Program-made: the position numbers and the translations under genes | Notes under the pieces: generated by a model | Seen by the model: the letters and a program-made list of their open reading frames with translations, nothing else | The model's database searches: none | What the model was told of the DNA's origin: nothing | Part shown: positions 24,477 through 36,309 of the stretch, piece after piece | Layout of the letters: every line of letters begins with the position of its first letter | Position numbering within the stretch: the first letter of the stretch is position 1 | Assembly: GCA_002751075.1 (NCBI GenBank) | Contig: NAOQ01000078.1 | Coordinates: forward strand, 105,499 to 156,531 | Direction of reading: 5' to 3' | Length of the DNA: 51,033 nucleotides | DNA from: Ichthyophonus hoferi | Lineage: Eukaryota; Opisthokonta; Ichthyosporea; Ichthyophonida; Ichthyophonidae

Positions 24477-26547
24477 TTAGTCGTCGAAGCTCTTACGGCT
24501 ACCCTTGAATTCTTGACCACCACGGCCGCGTCCGCCGCCGAAACCACCACGGCTANNNNNNNNNNNNNNNNNNNNNNNNNCCGAAACCACCACGGCTACC
24601 ACCACGGCCGCCAAATCCACCACCGCGTCCGCCGCCGAAACCACCACGGCCACCACGTCCGCCGCCGAAACCTCCGCGACCTCCGCGTCCACCACCGAAA
24701 CCTCCGCGGCTTCCACCATCATCAGCACGGGGCTGAGCGAAGTCAATGAAGATAGAGCGACCGTCCATCTGGGCACCGTTGAGGGCCTCAAGAGCGGATT
24801 TGGCAGACTCGTTGTCGTTGAAATCGACGTAAGCGATGCCACGGATCTCACCAGTCTCGCGGTCAGTAGGCACACGGACAGAGGTAGGGGCATACTCGGA
24901 GAAGAACTCACTGACAGAGTCCTGGCTGGCGCTGTAAGGAAGACTCTTCACGAAGAGAGTCTGAGAGGGCTCGCTGGCGGCACGGCCACCGGCGGCACGG
25001 CCCTGAGGCTTGCCGGCGGAGATATCGAGGCGGATAGCACGGCCATCAATCTCCTGTCCGTTCATCTTCTCAATGGCTTCCTTGGCCATGGCGTTAGAGA
25101 TGAACTCAACGAAACCGAAACTGCAAATAGAAAATATCATTAATATTTGACAACAACAAATCTTGAGCAGAGATTTTGATTTTAATAATAGAATAAATAA
25201 AGTAGAGAAGAGTTAAATAGAGATAGATAGTAAAAGGGGAAGACCAATTTAAAGACCTATCAATGTGTAGTGCTATATGGTGAAATTGCGAGCGTAAACA
25301 GTATACAATAAATAAGTATCAAAACATAGGAGTATAGTTAACAAGTGAATAGGTAGATGTTAAATGTACGCACCCACGGCTCCTGCCAGTATCGCGGTCC
25401 ATCTGAACACGGGCACTGGTGACCTCGAAGCCGGCCTCCTCGAAGGCAGCCTTGAGGCCAGTCTCATCGACACCCCAGCTGAGACCACCAACGTAGAGGG
25501 TAGAGCTCTCCTCCTCATCAGAGACAACAGCGGCCTTCTTAGCAGGGACCTCCTCCTCCTCCTCGTGCTTGCGCTTCTCGGAAGTAGACTCCTCGCTCTC
25601 CTCCTCAGAGCTAGACTCCTCGGAAGAAGACTTCTTAGCCTCCTTCTTGGGCTTCTCCTCCTCGGACTCCTCCTCGGACTCCTCAGAGCTGGATTCCTCC
25701 TTCTTCTTCTCCTCCTCACTCTCCTCCTCAGATGAAGACTCTTCCTTCTTCTCCTCCTCAGACTCCTCCTCGGAAGAAGACTCCTCAGAAGAAGATTCCT
25801 TCTTGGCAGCGGTCTTTGGTGGTGGTGGGATTCAAATTAACACTTTGAATATTGATTGTTCTAATCTTTTTTATAAGACTAAGTGATATAGCACAATAAT
25901 ATTTTAAAAACGATTGAACATATTTAGACTTGCATATTTCTCTACTATTTTTAATATAAAACATCTCGCCTTCGAGATTGCTCTTTAGTCCCTTGAAGGT
26001 TGGTTACGTCATAACAATACATACCCCCTTAAATACCAAATAAGTGATGTTGCATGGTGTTACAATTAAAATGTAATTTACAAGAAAATAGTTATTTAAA
26101 AATATCCTATCTTTTGTTTTAAGAAAAGAAATAGAATACCAAGGCTGGATAAAAAACAGTAAAGAAAACCCCGAATATAAACTGCTCCGGAATATTAAGA
26201 TGCTGTGTATAATAAAAATACAACTTGCCTCACAGCCACGAAAAAAAAGAAAGACAAATATGTTAATTAGTAAACTGATAAAAGCTATGTTAAGAAAAAT
26301 AAAATATATATTGCTACTCCTAAAGAATAATACATGGAATCTCTAAACTAAAGCTTTTATAAAAACACAAACATCAGTTCCAGCAACACAAAAATACCTT
26401 CTTAGCCTTAGGCTTGGCGACCTCCTCCTCAGAGCTCTCCTCCTCAGAAGACTCCTCCTCAGAAGACTCCTCAACAACCTTGGCGGGAGCGGCCTTCTTG
26501 CCCTTCTCGCCCTTAGCGACCTTAGTTTCCTTAGACTTTACTGCCAT
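24477..26547 (-). CDS. gar2: nucleolin / Gar2-type nucleolar protein
   Basis: Exons in transcript order: 26547-26398, 25813-25374, 25120-24477, in phase. Nucleolar protein of pre-rRNA processing and 18S maturation (family knowledge). Architecture: Lys-rich N-terminus (MAVKSKETKVAKGEKGKKAA), long Ser/Glu blocks (ESSSEE, SEEESEEE units, typical CK2 sites), RRM1 (LYVGGLSWGVDE; RNP1 RGFGFVEF split by an intron), RRM2 (LFVKSLPYSASQ; RNP1 RGIAYVDF), and a C-terminal RGG tail of GGFGGGRGGR units ending KGSRKSFDD. About 410 residues plus an unknown number lost in a 25-N gap; the frame differs on the two sides, so the gap length is not real. Codons are far more GC-rich than those of neighbours, as expected of a highly expressed gene. 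Introns are 584 and 253 bp. Confidence 0.94.
24556..24580. other. assembly gap of 25 N in the RGG repeat
   Basis: A run of 25 Ns interrupts the repetitive Gly/Arg coding region of the Gar2 gene. The frames on either side do not match across 25 bases, so this is a placeholder in a collapsed repeat. Confidence 0.97.
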
Positions 26548-28286
26548 TTTGAAGGATAGAGAAATTCTAGAACCAGAAGATAAGATCGCTGGTTTTACAC
26601 GTGCAATAGTGATAGAAACTAATTTATATGCAGCAAAAAACGGTCCTAGTCAGATCATAAAGTTTAATAAGAAGCATATTAGTGATTGTATTGGCTTCTA
26701 TTATATATTAAATTAATTCTGAATAAATAGTGGCTATTTAATATTTAAATAATAGATTATCACCAAAAACATTTTGTACACGTGTATATTTTCAGCTGAT
26801 CCAATTGCCTCAAATATAGAAATCATTCAAGTTCCGATTAGCTATATTTATTTATGACATTACCTATTGGTTAAGCATATTACTGTAAGCTATATTAGGC
26901 GTAATAGGATTATAATAAACCAATTAGAAATTTGACTGGCAAGTTGGGCACGTCACAATCGGGTAGAGAGCATGGCGGTGCACGTGTACATGTGCTTGAA
27001 TGGAGTGGATTAATTGCATATTTTATATGAAATAGTTATGTTAAAAGGATATAGGTACTATACATTAATGCCGCTTTATATATATATATATATCCATGTA
27101 TTAAAGTGCATTTTATTTTAAAATAAAGTAATAAAGGGTTAATGTTTGTATTAATTGTAATCATCCTGTAATCGGTAGGAAGCTATAGTATTTTCCTATA
27201 GGCCTCTTAGATTAAGCTCTGAAATTTATTAAAGGATACGAAAAGGTTTATATTTTAGGATTAAATATTATATAGGAAAAATTATTAATGTTTGTAATAT
27301 ATGCGTAATTATTATACACTAAATTTATATAATTGGGATGTTCAGAGAGTATCTACCTGATTTAACCTAACATCGCCGAGCTGAAAAATTCCTATTATGT
27401 ATCGGGGTAGTTAGCACTTTCATTACAATTTTAAAAGTTGACGCATAATAAATAAAACTTTAACCATCCAATGGCTTGACTGCCTATTTTGTAAATGAAA
27501 TCTACTATTTACTATTACACTATTATAGCCTTAATGTGGTCTCTACAACGTTTAAGTGTGAAGCCGTTTAAATCATAAACATACATATGATGTTTTATTG
27601 GTTAGTATATATAATGATAATTTGATTGGTTTTTCTGCATACCTAAGCGTACATTATCAATCCTACTTGTCTAGGATTGCAAACCTTTTATCTCAGATAA
27701 AACTCAACACGTGGTTGGAGGAATAATACTCGTGATTTATTTTCATATTCTGTAAAGAAATAATATTACGGGATTACCAAGATCATAACCTGATCCATCG
27801 GGTCTTGTAGTATTACTAATGTATATTATGACGCGCCAGAGAGTTTATTTGATGACCTATATAACAATATTTTTTTTACATCTGATAATTAATTAGCAGC
27901 ACATGCCCAATTCATATTATGATGCGTACAGGATTGATGTTCACGCGTGAGTGTGCTTATTAAGAGATACTTCATGGGTACATAGTTCCCCTTCTAATAA
28001 TCGTACTGTTTATTTTACCTACATATTGCCCTCTGAGCCCCTTACGAACATGATGTTATCATGTGTTGAAATAGATAAAACTTTTAAGGAATATATAATC
28101 CTCTATAAATATGAAATACGTCAAAATGCTCTCAGTTTCTTCATGCTTTATATTCTTGTTTTAAATTGGCATTATCTTCTAAATTGTTGGAGCTAACTTT
28201 TCCACTACACCTAGATAGATTACTCTTAATTATTATTAACACATTAAAGTATTGAATTATATTTATATTTACTAAGCAAGTCTAAC
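26548..28286. promoter_or_regulatory. divergent upstream region of the nucleolin gene
   Basis: About 1.7 kb between the nucleolin start and a possible small gene. It holds CCAAT motifs in both orientations (about 26920, 27469, 27598, 27627), a GCACGTGTACATGTGC segment near 26978 with an E-box CACGTG, and AT microsatellites. No exon is supported. Confidence 0.4.
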
Positions 28287-28695
28287 ATGAAGTCATTGGC
28301 AATCATTCCTGCCATTGGTCCACGTCTTAGTGCCGAAGTGTTGTTAAGTCAACTAGCTTATAGAAGTCTCCGTGTGTTTAGAAACGAAAGCCAGTCAGAT
28401 ATTGTTTTAAGTAATGATTAGTGAGTTGTTTCGGATTCAACAGAACTGATATTTTAGAATTAACAGTATGAATAACGAACGTTCTTAGAGTTCTTAACCA
28501 TATAAATTGATTTGTCAATCAGGATCTTTACGATCGGTCCCATTTGTGTTGCTGAACACACCTACGATTGACACCCGCGATAAACAAAGGTCGAAAAAGG
28601 ATCAAAGGGAAAGAAAACAACCAGTAAACGCCCCGGCACACCCAGGCATATGCGGCAATCTCGCATGCTTGTATACGCGTATAATACCAATATGA
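28287..28695 (+). CDS. possible two-exon gene, 98 aa, presequence-like start
   Basis: Exons 28287-28410 and 28523-28695, joined in phase across a 112-bp intron (donor GTAATG, acceptor AATCAG). The N-terminus MKSLAIIPAIGPRLSAEVLL followed by AYRSLRVFRNE resembles a mitochondrial presequence. The second half is basic (DTRDKQRSKKDQRERKQ), then PVNAPAHPGICGNLACL with two Cys. The base composition of both exons is richer in GC than the surroundings. No family recognised; the end could extend through another intron (a GTAAGT lies at 28823). Confidence 0.4.
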
Positions 28696-29470
28696 GCGAA
28701 ATATGAATACGTTTGTAATACGCAAAGCTTTGCATTCGTATATTATTTGTTAAACAATATCACAATATACATATATTCGTATTATATAACATCCAATTGG
28801 CGACCCCAAAGTCTGTTGGCAAGTAAGTGGACAGGACCTAGAACTACTACAGATTACTTTACATGTTAACAGAATGTATGTATTACCCAATATTCTATAT
28901 TTAAGCCAATCTACCAATTCTAACATGGCCTTCGCTCTACTCTTGTTTTATTGCTTGAAGTTCAAGCTGTTAAATATATGAAAAAAATGACTGTATATAT
29001 TTTTTTAAAAAATACGCTAAGATTAAAAGATAAATCATTAAGCAACATGATATGATAAAGTTAAAAATGAATTGACTGCATTTAGTAAGATCCCGCAATG
29101 TTTTCATTGATTTCTTTTGTTCAGGAAGTTGATCTATAAATATATAAAGTTGATACTGTCCTGTATAAGGTTTGCATGTATATATGTACTTATGTTGCAA
29201 TAAACAAAAATAATAACAATAATAACTATATAGAACAATTGATTTAAGCACAGTGAAAGCCTAGGTTCTAACAGAATTCCACAACTCAAACCAATATGTT
29301 CCTATTGAATAAATGTTCTATTCATTTATTAACTCCAAAACGTTTTCTTCTCTCTCGGCAATAATCAAAACTAGCACTATAATACCTACAAACCTAATAT
29401 CTCCAAAGTTAGCCCTTTTTCTATAAAAGTGTTATAAATACAACATTTTTTAAAAAAATTTACCAAAACC

Positions 29471-31174
29471 ATGGCGTTTATTGGCAACTTTTTCTGTCGT
29501 GTTTTCAAAAAGACTGCGGTCGTACCTTTGATTTTGATGGTTAAATCAATGTAAGTTAATTTTTACTTTTAAAATAATTACGCAAGGGTGGGCTATTTCC
29601 CTTCTCCATTTATTTATGTTTACCATAAAAATATAAGTGTATATATTTATGTATTTCAATTAACTAATCGATTTGGTGAAATTGCAGCATTGATTTTCTA
29701 AAGGTAAATAATGTAGCAACTACGATGCATTTCTTTCGGATTAGTGGCAGTCCCGTTTGAGTTCAGGAGGTATGCAGTTATCTGTTGGTTTAATTACACG
29801 TATTTAAGCAGCCCGTTTTGAAAATTGATCTTAATCAACCTTTCGACAATACCATTTCTTTATTCAGTTCTTCAATTATTTGTTAATCTAGCCTTTTTGT
29901 CCTTGAATCGTTATTCACTTAATAGCACATTTCACCTTTTTACAGCTTGCCAAAAAAAGTTTCCCTTTAACAATTTGCAAAGAAAAGCCACCAATTCCAG
30001 GTAAGCAAGTTTACATCTCGTATATCGTCGTTCTTTTTCTTGTTTTTGTTTTTGTTTTGCATTTTTTTTCTCTTTTTTCTTTTCTTTTCACATCTCAATA
30101 ACTTTTATACCTACACATTCACTGATTTTTTCCTGTCTATGGTTTGCAAAAGCAATAAGTTGGGGCTGTTTTGAGTGTTTAAAGAATACATATATAAATT
30201 CATATATGTATTCACATACACAAGTACTTATACTAACATGAGCACGCTGGTAAGATGTAGTTGGGGAGCGCACCACTCTGAGTGATATGACCAGGTTCCT
30301 CAAGATAGTTCTTTGTAAATCTCAGTAAACAAATTAATGTTAATCCAAATACAAACACTGACGTGATTTGATATTCATTTGTGTACCTAATAACTCTCGT
30401 GAATAATATATGTATTATTATTTTCTTACGTATACACTTTAGGTTTGAATATTGGGCAATCCAATTTGATATAATTTGTACAACAAACAATATGTATTTT
30501 TTTTATAGATATAACATATTAACTCCACTTGATGCATTTTGGATAAGCTTGTATTAGTGTACATATATATAGAAAATTGGTATGATAGAGGTGGATTAAA
30601 TATTTACTCTGAAGCAATTAATTAATACTGGTTCTGGAATCACTCTCAACTACATTAACAAATATTTCACAGATATCAAGGTTAACCAGGAAAACGAGCG
30701 TCAACTTACGCAGGAGTATCTCCAAGTCATTAGAAGTAATTATTCATTCTTATTTTTTTTTTCCAAATTTTATTCTCATACTATTCAATATCACACTTGC
30801 TTAATAACATATCAAATGTAACGAATAACATTATACCTAACCCCTTATTACTTCTTTGATACACAACATTTCTACAACGTCTATCTGAGAGAGCAATGAT
30901 TTGCTCAAGGATCCCATGTCCCCGTTAAATGCAATCAAGAGAAATGCCCATATAAGTGGCATGAAGGCTATTAGCCTGGCTGGTTGGTATGTTTTTTATT
31001 TGATTTATTATTTAGATTTAGTATCATGTCATCAAATCAACCCAAATTTATTTGTTATACTTGGTACAGTTATTATATTAGTTTCTTTGTCGTTGATTAT
31101 ACTAACTATTGCCAATATTAATCTAACCTTTATATCTCGTCAGCAAATGTCTTTGTGAGTTGCAATATTCATAG
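29471..31174 (+). CDS. six-exon gene, about 113 aa, function unknown
   Basis: Exons 29471-29550, 29688-29703 (16 nt), 29946-30000, 30673-30735, 30890-30986 and 31144-31174 keep phase throughout; donors GTAAGT, GTAAAT, GTAAGC, GTAATT, GTATGT. The product begins MAFIGNFFCRVFKKTAVVPL (hydrophobic with basic residues), then a KSFPLTICKEKPPIPG segment and a helical stretch (NQENERQLTQEYLQVIRK, SPLNAIKRNAHISGMKAI). It ends KCLCELQYS. The first five exons look sound; the last is short, overlaps an antisense open frame, and may be wrong. Possibly a small membrane or mitochondrial protein. The family is not recognised. Confidence 0.55.
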
Positions 31175-31344
31175 CACTTTTTACTTGAAAACTCATGAAA
31201 TATTTGGGAATATTTGACCGAGTCTGATACACGGGCTTGTAAATTTGATGTGTAGGAATCTTTAAAGTGCCTGTATAAAACAGCGTACTTTTGTAGCACG
31301 GTATACCTACTCAACCATACTGCAGACCTCAAAAGATCACTCAT
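31123..31344 (-). CDS. possible minus-strand open frame, 73 aa
   Basis: Uninterrupted ATG-to-TAG frame, MSDLLRSAVWLSRYTVLQKY at the start, RHLLTRYKG at the end, with ordinary protein composition. It lies antisense to the last exon of the 29471-31174 model, so one of the two is probably wrong. Two upstream minus-strand exon-like pieces exist: 31976-31923 (good pyrimidine-rich acceptor; ALPNIDLMHLRLDMRISA) and 31634-31599 (VCMPNFKNWRL then TAA). Either could belong with it. Confidence 0.25.
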   Translation of the reverse strand: MSDLLRSAVWLSRYTVLQKYAVLYRHFKDSYTSNLQARVSDSVKYSQIFHEFSSKKCYEYCNSQRHLLTRYKG

Positions 31345-31803
31345 CGTTGACTATATTTCAGTATAAGATAAACTAGAGGTAAGTTTTTGCATGTTCCATT
31401 AGCCGAATACAGTAGCTCTTTATTCCAAATCATTTTTATTAGGTTAGGTTTAAGCTGTTATGAGGTATGTGTATATAGAAATGCAAACAAGTGAGAATAG
31501 AAGAATAGTTAGATATATTTGAATAAATGCTGTTGACTAGAAATCCTTAGTATACGTTTTAGTAGCACACTGGTACTAACCAATTACATCCATTTTCCTT
31601 ACAGCCTCCAGTTTTTAAAGTTTGGCATGCAGACCTTTTGAATATATTCCATATACTATATGGTCTAGCAAAATATTACTTATGGTATTAATTTGAGCAG
31701 TAGAATTAGTAGAATTAAAACTTTAATTTCGAATGAGAAGGTGAAAATATGCCAATACAACCACAGGGCACTTCACCTAAGGCGTCAGTCAGTATATTAG
31801 TCA

Positions 31804-31861
31804 AATATATATATATATATATATATATACACTTTTTTTTTTGTTTTTGTTTTTGTTTTTT
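31804..31861. repeat. TA microsatellite followed by GTTTTT repeat
   Basis: About 26 bp of (TA)n followed by a poly-T run and (GTTTTT)n. The rest of 31345-32859 is AT-rich with a short inverted repeat (GGTGGTTTCAACCACC, 32632-32647) and, apart from the weak minus-strand pieces noted at 31123-31344, no gene that I can support. Confidence 0.8.
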
Positions 31862-32859
31862 GCATTTGATTTACTAAACCCACATATATAAGCTTGCATA
31901 CTCGAGTATTGTGAAAAAATACTGCTGAAATTCGCATATCCAATCTTAGGTGCATTAAGTCAATGTTTGGCAATGCCTGCATGTGTGGTAAAAAAGGGTG
32001 GCATTTATTGTTATAAAGTTCGTACTAGCAAACCTTCACGCCTCAATGATTTTTCTATATGTATAGGATATGAAATATGAAAAGCAATAAAACATAAGTA
32101 TATGCGGATTTAAACCTGTACACATAGATAAGTAGTTGTATAGTAAGATAGATAGATAGAAGAAAATATACAATACATAACCCCGAATTTAGTATGAGAC
32201 AATATTTATGAGATAGGTGCAAAGCGTGTGAACCGAATGTAAGCAGGCAGTAGCTATACGATTATAACATACTATATGACATATAAACATGATTTGCAAA
32301 TATCTCATATTATCAAAACCAACACCCCCCAATGTCAAATAGAAGGAGAAATGCAATGCAATAGTAGTCAGATTAAATAGTTTATCATACACACTGGTAA
32401 TACATACTAGTATAATCCAGAACTATCTGTATGCATATGTACACAGAGAGTAAATTTCTTCCATAGCAATAAAAAAATTCGTTATGATGGAACCACAATC
32501 TAAATGTAGGTATATCAACATGGTCTTTGAATGCCACTCATTTCATTATATAAGTCTAATATCTTATCATATATCATACTATGCCATACCATACTATACT
32601 ATAGTGCTTTATGACTCATCTGGCACTATAAGGTGGTTTCAACCACCCTATTCATCATAGCGCTGTTTAGGTGACAATGCCTAAGTATATAATCAACAGA
32701 TATTTTAGAATTTTCTAGTAAGTATAATATATACTAAATGGGTTCATTATATATATCCAAGTAGTAGTCTTTAAGACGTTTCTGGATCAATGCATTGCGA
32801 CTTTCTGGGATTTACTACCAGGTGTGTCCGACCACTCTATAAGTTACTCTTTTACTATG

Positions 32860-35800
32860 TTAGGCTTCCGCAGATATTTTGGCTCGGCAGACAGGACAGG
32901 TGGCGTGCTAATATAAATATATATATTAGTTCGTGCGAAGGTCCGAGGTTATGCAATATGATATGACACGGCGTTATCTAATATGCTAGTAATAATCATA
33001 CTAGTAACAACAACAACAACAACAATAGTAATAGCAATAACAATATTAATATTATTCACAATAATAATTTAATAATCCATGCTAGAATCATAGTACAGAA
33101 CATAAAATAATCTTACACGAGACTCTAAAATCAATAACACGACATTCGTATTATCCTATAATTTACATGACAGGGGGGTAATATGATAATATGATAGCAT
33201 AGTATAGTATAATATAGTGCAATATAATACTATATATACAAAGCTGGGAAGCGGAGGGCAAGTGCCCCAACCACAACAAGTAGCCCAACGCAGCGCAGCA
33301 CAACATAAAACAGCCTAACCTACCCTCTTCAACCAGGACTCTATACACCCTCCATGGTAGAAGTGGGAGCAGGGGAGACACTTGGCAATGTCCCCTAACT
33401 GCCATGCTTCCATACACACTGAGCATTCTTTGGTGTCCCCTTCTGCAGTATATGACGTCATTATCAGCTTACTATATATATATCATATGGCTCTAAGAAG
33501 GAGGGGAAAGATATATATATGCGAGGGGGTGTCTAAGAGTGTAATAATTGGCCATCATACAAGATGTCATCATTTCTTAGGCGTTATAATTTACAATCAT
33601 GGTATGGCTAGTCCTTACAGTTAAAACCCTATGAACATCCAAACCTACCCATATGTTCTATAGTAATCTTGACTACAGGTAGTGCCTTAATATCATCTTC
33701 CTCTGCTGGTAGGGCCCCGCCCTCTGGTTGTTGATCCATAAGCTGTATAATACAGAGCAAATCAATATATTTATACACTCTAGGTATATGTTCTATGTTC
33801 AATCAGTGCCAAGGAAAAGGGAAGGGAGAAAGGAGAGGGAAGAGGGAAGAGGGAAAAAGAAACAGCCATAGTGTAGTTTAGATAATACATTTTTTTACTG
33901 AAATATACATACATACATCAATACACACATACACACATACATATATAGAGACCTATGTATCTATCATACCTCCGATACTACACGGTCCATCCCTTGTTGG
34001 CCCCACACATAGTCCCCAATATTCCCTCGGATATTAAGAGCACGTAGGAGAGGGTTGGGCCCTAGGAGAGAAAGAGGTAGACGAGTTGGCATAGTGCAAT
34101 ACATTATAGTACGCTATGATGTGATGTAACACAATATAATATAACCTACTATACCATACTATAATACAATATAATATACTATACTATACTACAAAACAAT
34201 ATACTATATTATACTATCCTATAACACAACATAAAATAACCTACTATACCGTACTATAATATAATGTAATATACTATACCATACTATAATATAATATAAT
34301 ATAATATACCACACTATAATACAATATAATATCATAGGCTATATTATAATACACTATAATTATATATATATACTTAGTAACTTAATATCCTCCTACTTAC
34401 TTCCTTGGTCTTCCGGTTCTCCGAGTAGTAATTGAACGAGACTAGAGGGGATAGGGCTGGGGTTAGGACTGGTAGGGTGTATAGGCACGTAGGCATATAG
34501 GCATACAGGTAGATATAGATATAACAGATATTAATATATAGATAGAAAGAGATAGAGATAGTAGGGTACATAAGAATATATACATAGAGTCTACGTAAAC
34601 TAATACATATACAAAGAGATATAATATAACCTCATCCTTCCCTATATATAAAAATCTATCAATACCCACCTATCCACAGCTGCCCTTCTCCTCCTCATAA
34701 TAGCCTCATTATCTCTCTCTCCCTCTTCCTCCTCATCAGTATCATCTCCATCTACCACCTGAACTACTCCCCTCACTCCCCCTGCCCTATCTCCACTCTC
34801 TGAGTGCTCCTCCTCCCGTACCTCCACTCCCTCCTCTTCTGTATGTACCCCACCTCCTCCACCCTCTCTCTCCTCTTCTTCTTCTTCCTCTTCCTCTTCT
34901 TCCTCCCCGGTCCCTACAGTTATAGTATTTCGCATCTGATCTCGCATACGTGAATACAATGCACCCACTAATATAGATAGAGGGTCGGGCTGGCCTCCTT
35001 CGGTTGAATAAAAATCATGTTCGACTGACACCGCTCCATAATTATCGTCATCATATGCACCATCGTCGTCTTCTATTGAGGGACATAAATTATAAGTATT
35101 GCTCTTAAAAAATAGAAATTTCAAAATTAATTTTAATTTTTATAACTATAACTATTACTATTGTGAACCGTGGCTATGTTATATTATATAATTATAATAT
35201 TCAATCATATACACAGGTCGATGTATAAATATAATTAGGGGTAAAAGTATACCTAGTATATTTTTAAAGTCATGAAATGTTGCATTTTGAAATTTAAAAC
35301 CCACATACATAAAATTTATGCTCTAAACCCGTCAGTAAGACCATTCCATATCCATATTTTATATATAAATCATCTCTAGTAAATATATAAATAAAGCTGA
35401 TTGGATTAGAGCCAGTCAACATACATGGCTGTTTTCATAATAAGAAAATGGGAGACATATCATACAGGGCTTAAGGCTATCTTGGAGAGTGAATTATATT
35501 ATATTATACTACATTATATCCCAGTCCTTCTTAGGTATACACTAATATATCATACCATACAGCACATATATCATATAAGCAACTCTTTTTGTACGTTACT
35601 GTTGCCTATTACACAACGCAAAAAATACTACACAGTACACAATAATAAAAATAACATACTATGACAACAGTAAGAGCAATCACTCGTCAAAAAGCTGCAT
35701 ACATAATCCCTATGTAGTGTGTAGTATAAACTTCCCGTATGCCCACTATACCTTAGAAAGTTTACACATTGGACAAAATAATACGTTTATTGCTATAGAC

Positions 35801-36309
35801 ATTTAACAAACAGAAAGGTATAACTACAGTCCCTTTTAATTTCCACAATAATTTTTCTTTTTCTATCAACTTCAGTTTCTTCTACCTTTTATTACTCCTA
35901 AATATATAGTTATCGAATGCACAGTCAAACACTGTAAAATAAATAAAATAAAATAAAAAAGATTAAAATATCAAACTAACAATGAAAGATGAGGCATACC
36001 TTCAATTTTCTCAATAAATCCACCATGACAAATAGAACATTGAAGTTCAGGCTCTATAGGTTCCATCTCTACCTGACAGCTATGACACCAATAATGGTTC
36101 ACCTCATCGTCTATATCTTCATAATCGTCATTATCCATGCCAAATTCTTCTGCCTCCTCTACTACAGGGTGTTCATGCGTGTCTATAATTACAGCCCCTT
36201 CTTCCTCATCTTCTGACGCACTGAAATCCGGTTTTAAATCACCTAACAGTGGTTTTTCATTTTTCATGCATTGTTTTATTTGTCCGTTCTTGGTCTGTGT
36301 AGTATCCAT
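32860..36309 (-). CDS. RNF126/RNF115-type RING-H2 E3 ubiquitin ligase, 368 aa
   Basis: Exons in transcript order: 36309-36000, 35072-34670, 34441-34401, 34061-33970, 33742-33649, 33442-33324, 32907-32860; every junction is in phase. An N-terminal zinc finger of the RNF126/BCA2 type has Cys75, 78, 91, 94 (YWCHSCQV, LQCSICHGGFIE). A long acidic, poly-Glu middle follows, then the family block NPLLRALNIRGNIGDYVWG and MDRVVSELMD, then RING-H2 (ECSVCMEAW, CLPCSHFYHGGC, TCPVCR) with Cys320, 323, 338, His340, 343, Cys346, 357, 360. It ends 8 residues after the last zinc ligand. Family members ubiquitinate mislocalised hydrophobic proteins with BAG6 and endocytic cargo. Unusual: about 73 acidic residues precede the N-terminal finger, which normally sits close to the start. 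Confidence 0.94.
34110..34370. repeat. degenerate ACTATAATACAATATAATATA-type array
   Basis: About 260 bp of diverged tandem TACTATAAT/ACAATATAAT units in intron 3 of the RING gene. Similar imperfect ATAT-type arrays occur at 37140-37235 and 39470-39720. Confidence 0.7.

Noticed and set aside
25360-25886. Leu-, Arg- and Ser/Asp-rich open frames over the nucleolin acidic exon
   Set aside because: Shadows of the Ser/Glu codon repeats.
32632-32647. Perfect short inverted repeat GGTGGTTTCAACCACC
   Set aside because: An isolated 7-bp stem with no flanking gene end or terminal repeat context; could be chance.
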